A DNA stretch of 64,000 bases from Bactericera cockerelli (Eukaryota > Arthropoda > Insecta > Hemiptera > Triozidae), in contig CM044956.1 in the NCBI GenBank assembly GCA_024516035.1, positions 54,527,533 through 54,591,532 on the forward strand, given 5' to 3'. A model generated the notes under the pieces. The model did not search any database. It was not told where the DNA came from and saw only the letters and a program-made list of their open reading frames with translations. Shown here piece after piece: positions 63,201 to 64,000 of the stretch. Every line of letters starts with the position of its first letter. Position 1 is the stretch's first letter. The translations under genes and the position numbers were made by a program.

Positions 63201-64000
63201 TTACTCTTCTGAACCCTCCCCCTGTACTTACTCCTCTGAACCCTCCCCCTGTACTTACTCTCTGAACCCTCCCCTGTACTTACTCCTCTGAACCCTCCCC
63301 CTGTACTTACTCCTCTGAACCCTCCCCCTGTACTTACTCCTCTGAACCCTCCCCTGTACTTACTCCTCTGAACCCTACCCCCCTGTACTTACTCTCTGAA
63401 CCCTCCCCCTGTACTTACTCCTCTGAACCCTCCCCCTGTACTTACTCCTTGAACCCTCCCCTGTACTTACTCCTCTGAACCCTCCCCCTGTACTTACTCC
63501 TCTGAACCCCCACTCCGATCCCTGTACTTACTCCTCTGAACCCTCCCCCTGTACTTACTCCTCTGAACCAACCCTGTACTTACTTACTTACTCCTCTGAA
63601 CCCTCCCCCTGTACTTACTCCTCTGAACCCCCCCCTGTACTTACTCCTCTGAACCCTCCCCTGTACTTCCTCATCTGAACCCTCCCCCTGTACTTACTCT
63701 CTGAACCCTCCCCCTGTACTTACTCCTCTGAACCCTCCCCTGTACTTACTCCTCTGAACCCCCCCTGTACTTACTCCTCTGAACCCTCCCCCTGTACTTA
63801 CTCCTCTGAACCCTACCCCTGTACTTACTCCTCTGAACCCTACCCCTGTACTTCCTCTGAACCCTCCCCCTGTACTTACTCCTCTGAACCCTCCCCCTGT
63901 ACTTACTCCTCTGAACCCTCCCCCTGTACTGACCTTACCCTTACTTACTCCTCTGAACCCTCCCCCTGTACTTACTCCTCTGAACCCTCCCCCTGTACTT
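60213..64000 (+). repeat. 27-bp minisatellite, runs off the window end
   Basis: Unit cctctgaaccctccccctgt acttact, about 140 copies. Variants include cctacccct, gacccctcc and short units cctgtactgaaccctccccc. A higher-order block at about 60728-61000 recurs at about 61168-61400 (spacing about 440 bp). Indels are frequent between 61400 and 63150 and rarer at both ends. It lies in the RXR intron following exon 7. Confidence 0.97.

Noticed and set aside
60213..64000. Telomeric repeat or G-quadruplex array
   Set aside because: The unit is not TTAGG-like; the minus strand has only two short G runs per 27 bp with long loops, so quadruplex potential is weak.

Overview
This is eukaryotic, AT-rich, repeat-dense DNA that reads as an insect genome. 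The only host gene I can support is RXR/ultraspiracle (usp), on the plus strand. Seven coding exons lie between 27625 and 59087 and join in consistent codon phases. They encode 350 residues: an A/B region with the insect-type KKDKPMMSV box, a complete two-zinc-finger DNA-binding domain, a hinge, and the first half of the ligand-binding domain. The ligand-binding part resembles vertebrate RXR more than the divergent USP of flies and moths, which suggests a hemimetabolous or other non-dipteran, non-lepidopteran insect. I cannot name the species. The remaining exons (late ligand-binding helices, AF-2) must lie beyond base 64000.

Layout. 1-27.6 kb is upstream of the first recognised exon and holds mostly mobile-element debris: tRNA-derived SINEs of several families, MITEs, a deleted mariner (18866-19781), a Helitron-like block with a 0.5 kb GT array (16.2-17.5 kb), and a TTAA-flanked MITE nested in another MITE (22.97-23.28 kb). 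27.6-46.5 kb is a long intron with a SINE inside a SINE (30.7 kb), two head-to-tail Helitron copies (33.75-34.24 kb), a 5.6 kb minisatellite of 87/93-bp units (35.9-41.55 kb) broken by a 135-base poly-T, and a small satellite apparently built from a Tigger/pogo-like terminus (42.6-43.07 kb). 46.5-52.3 kb holds exon 2 and a nearly complete but frameshifted non-LTR retrotransposon whose ORF1 carries an SGNH-esterase domain. 52.3-59.1 kb holds exons 3-7. 60.2-64 kb is a 27-bp minisatellite that runs off the window.

The most unusual feature is that three RXR exons each carry a local tandem array that duplicates an exon edge together with its splice site. Exon 2 has three copies of its acceptor (93-bp period). 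Exon 5 is followed by 12 acceptors and 12 further donors framing 18-nt, in-frame microexon-like units (51-bp period) that are copies of its own last six codons. Exon 6 is followed by six extra copies of its donor edge (74-bp period). Spliced products from the exon 5 array would lengthen the hinge by DPADQD units, whereas alternative use of the exon 2 or exon 6 copies would truncate the receptor. Whether any of this is used can only be settled with transcript data. Some tandem arrays also show clusters of single-base indels that look like long-read consensus error.
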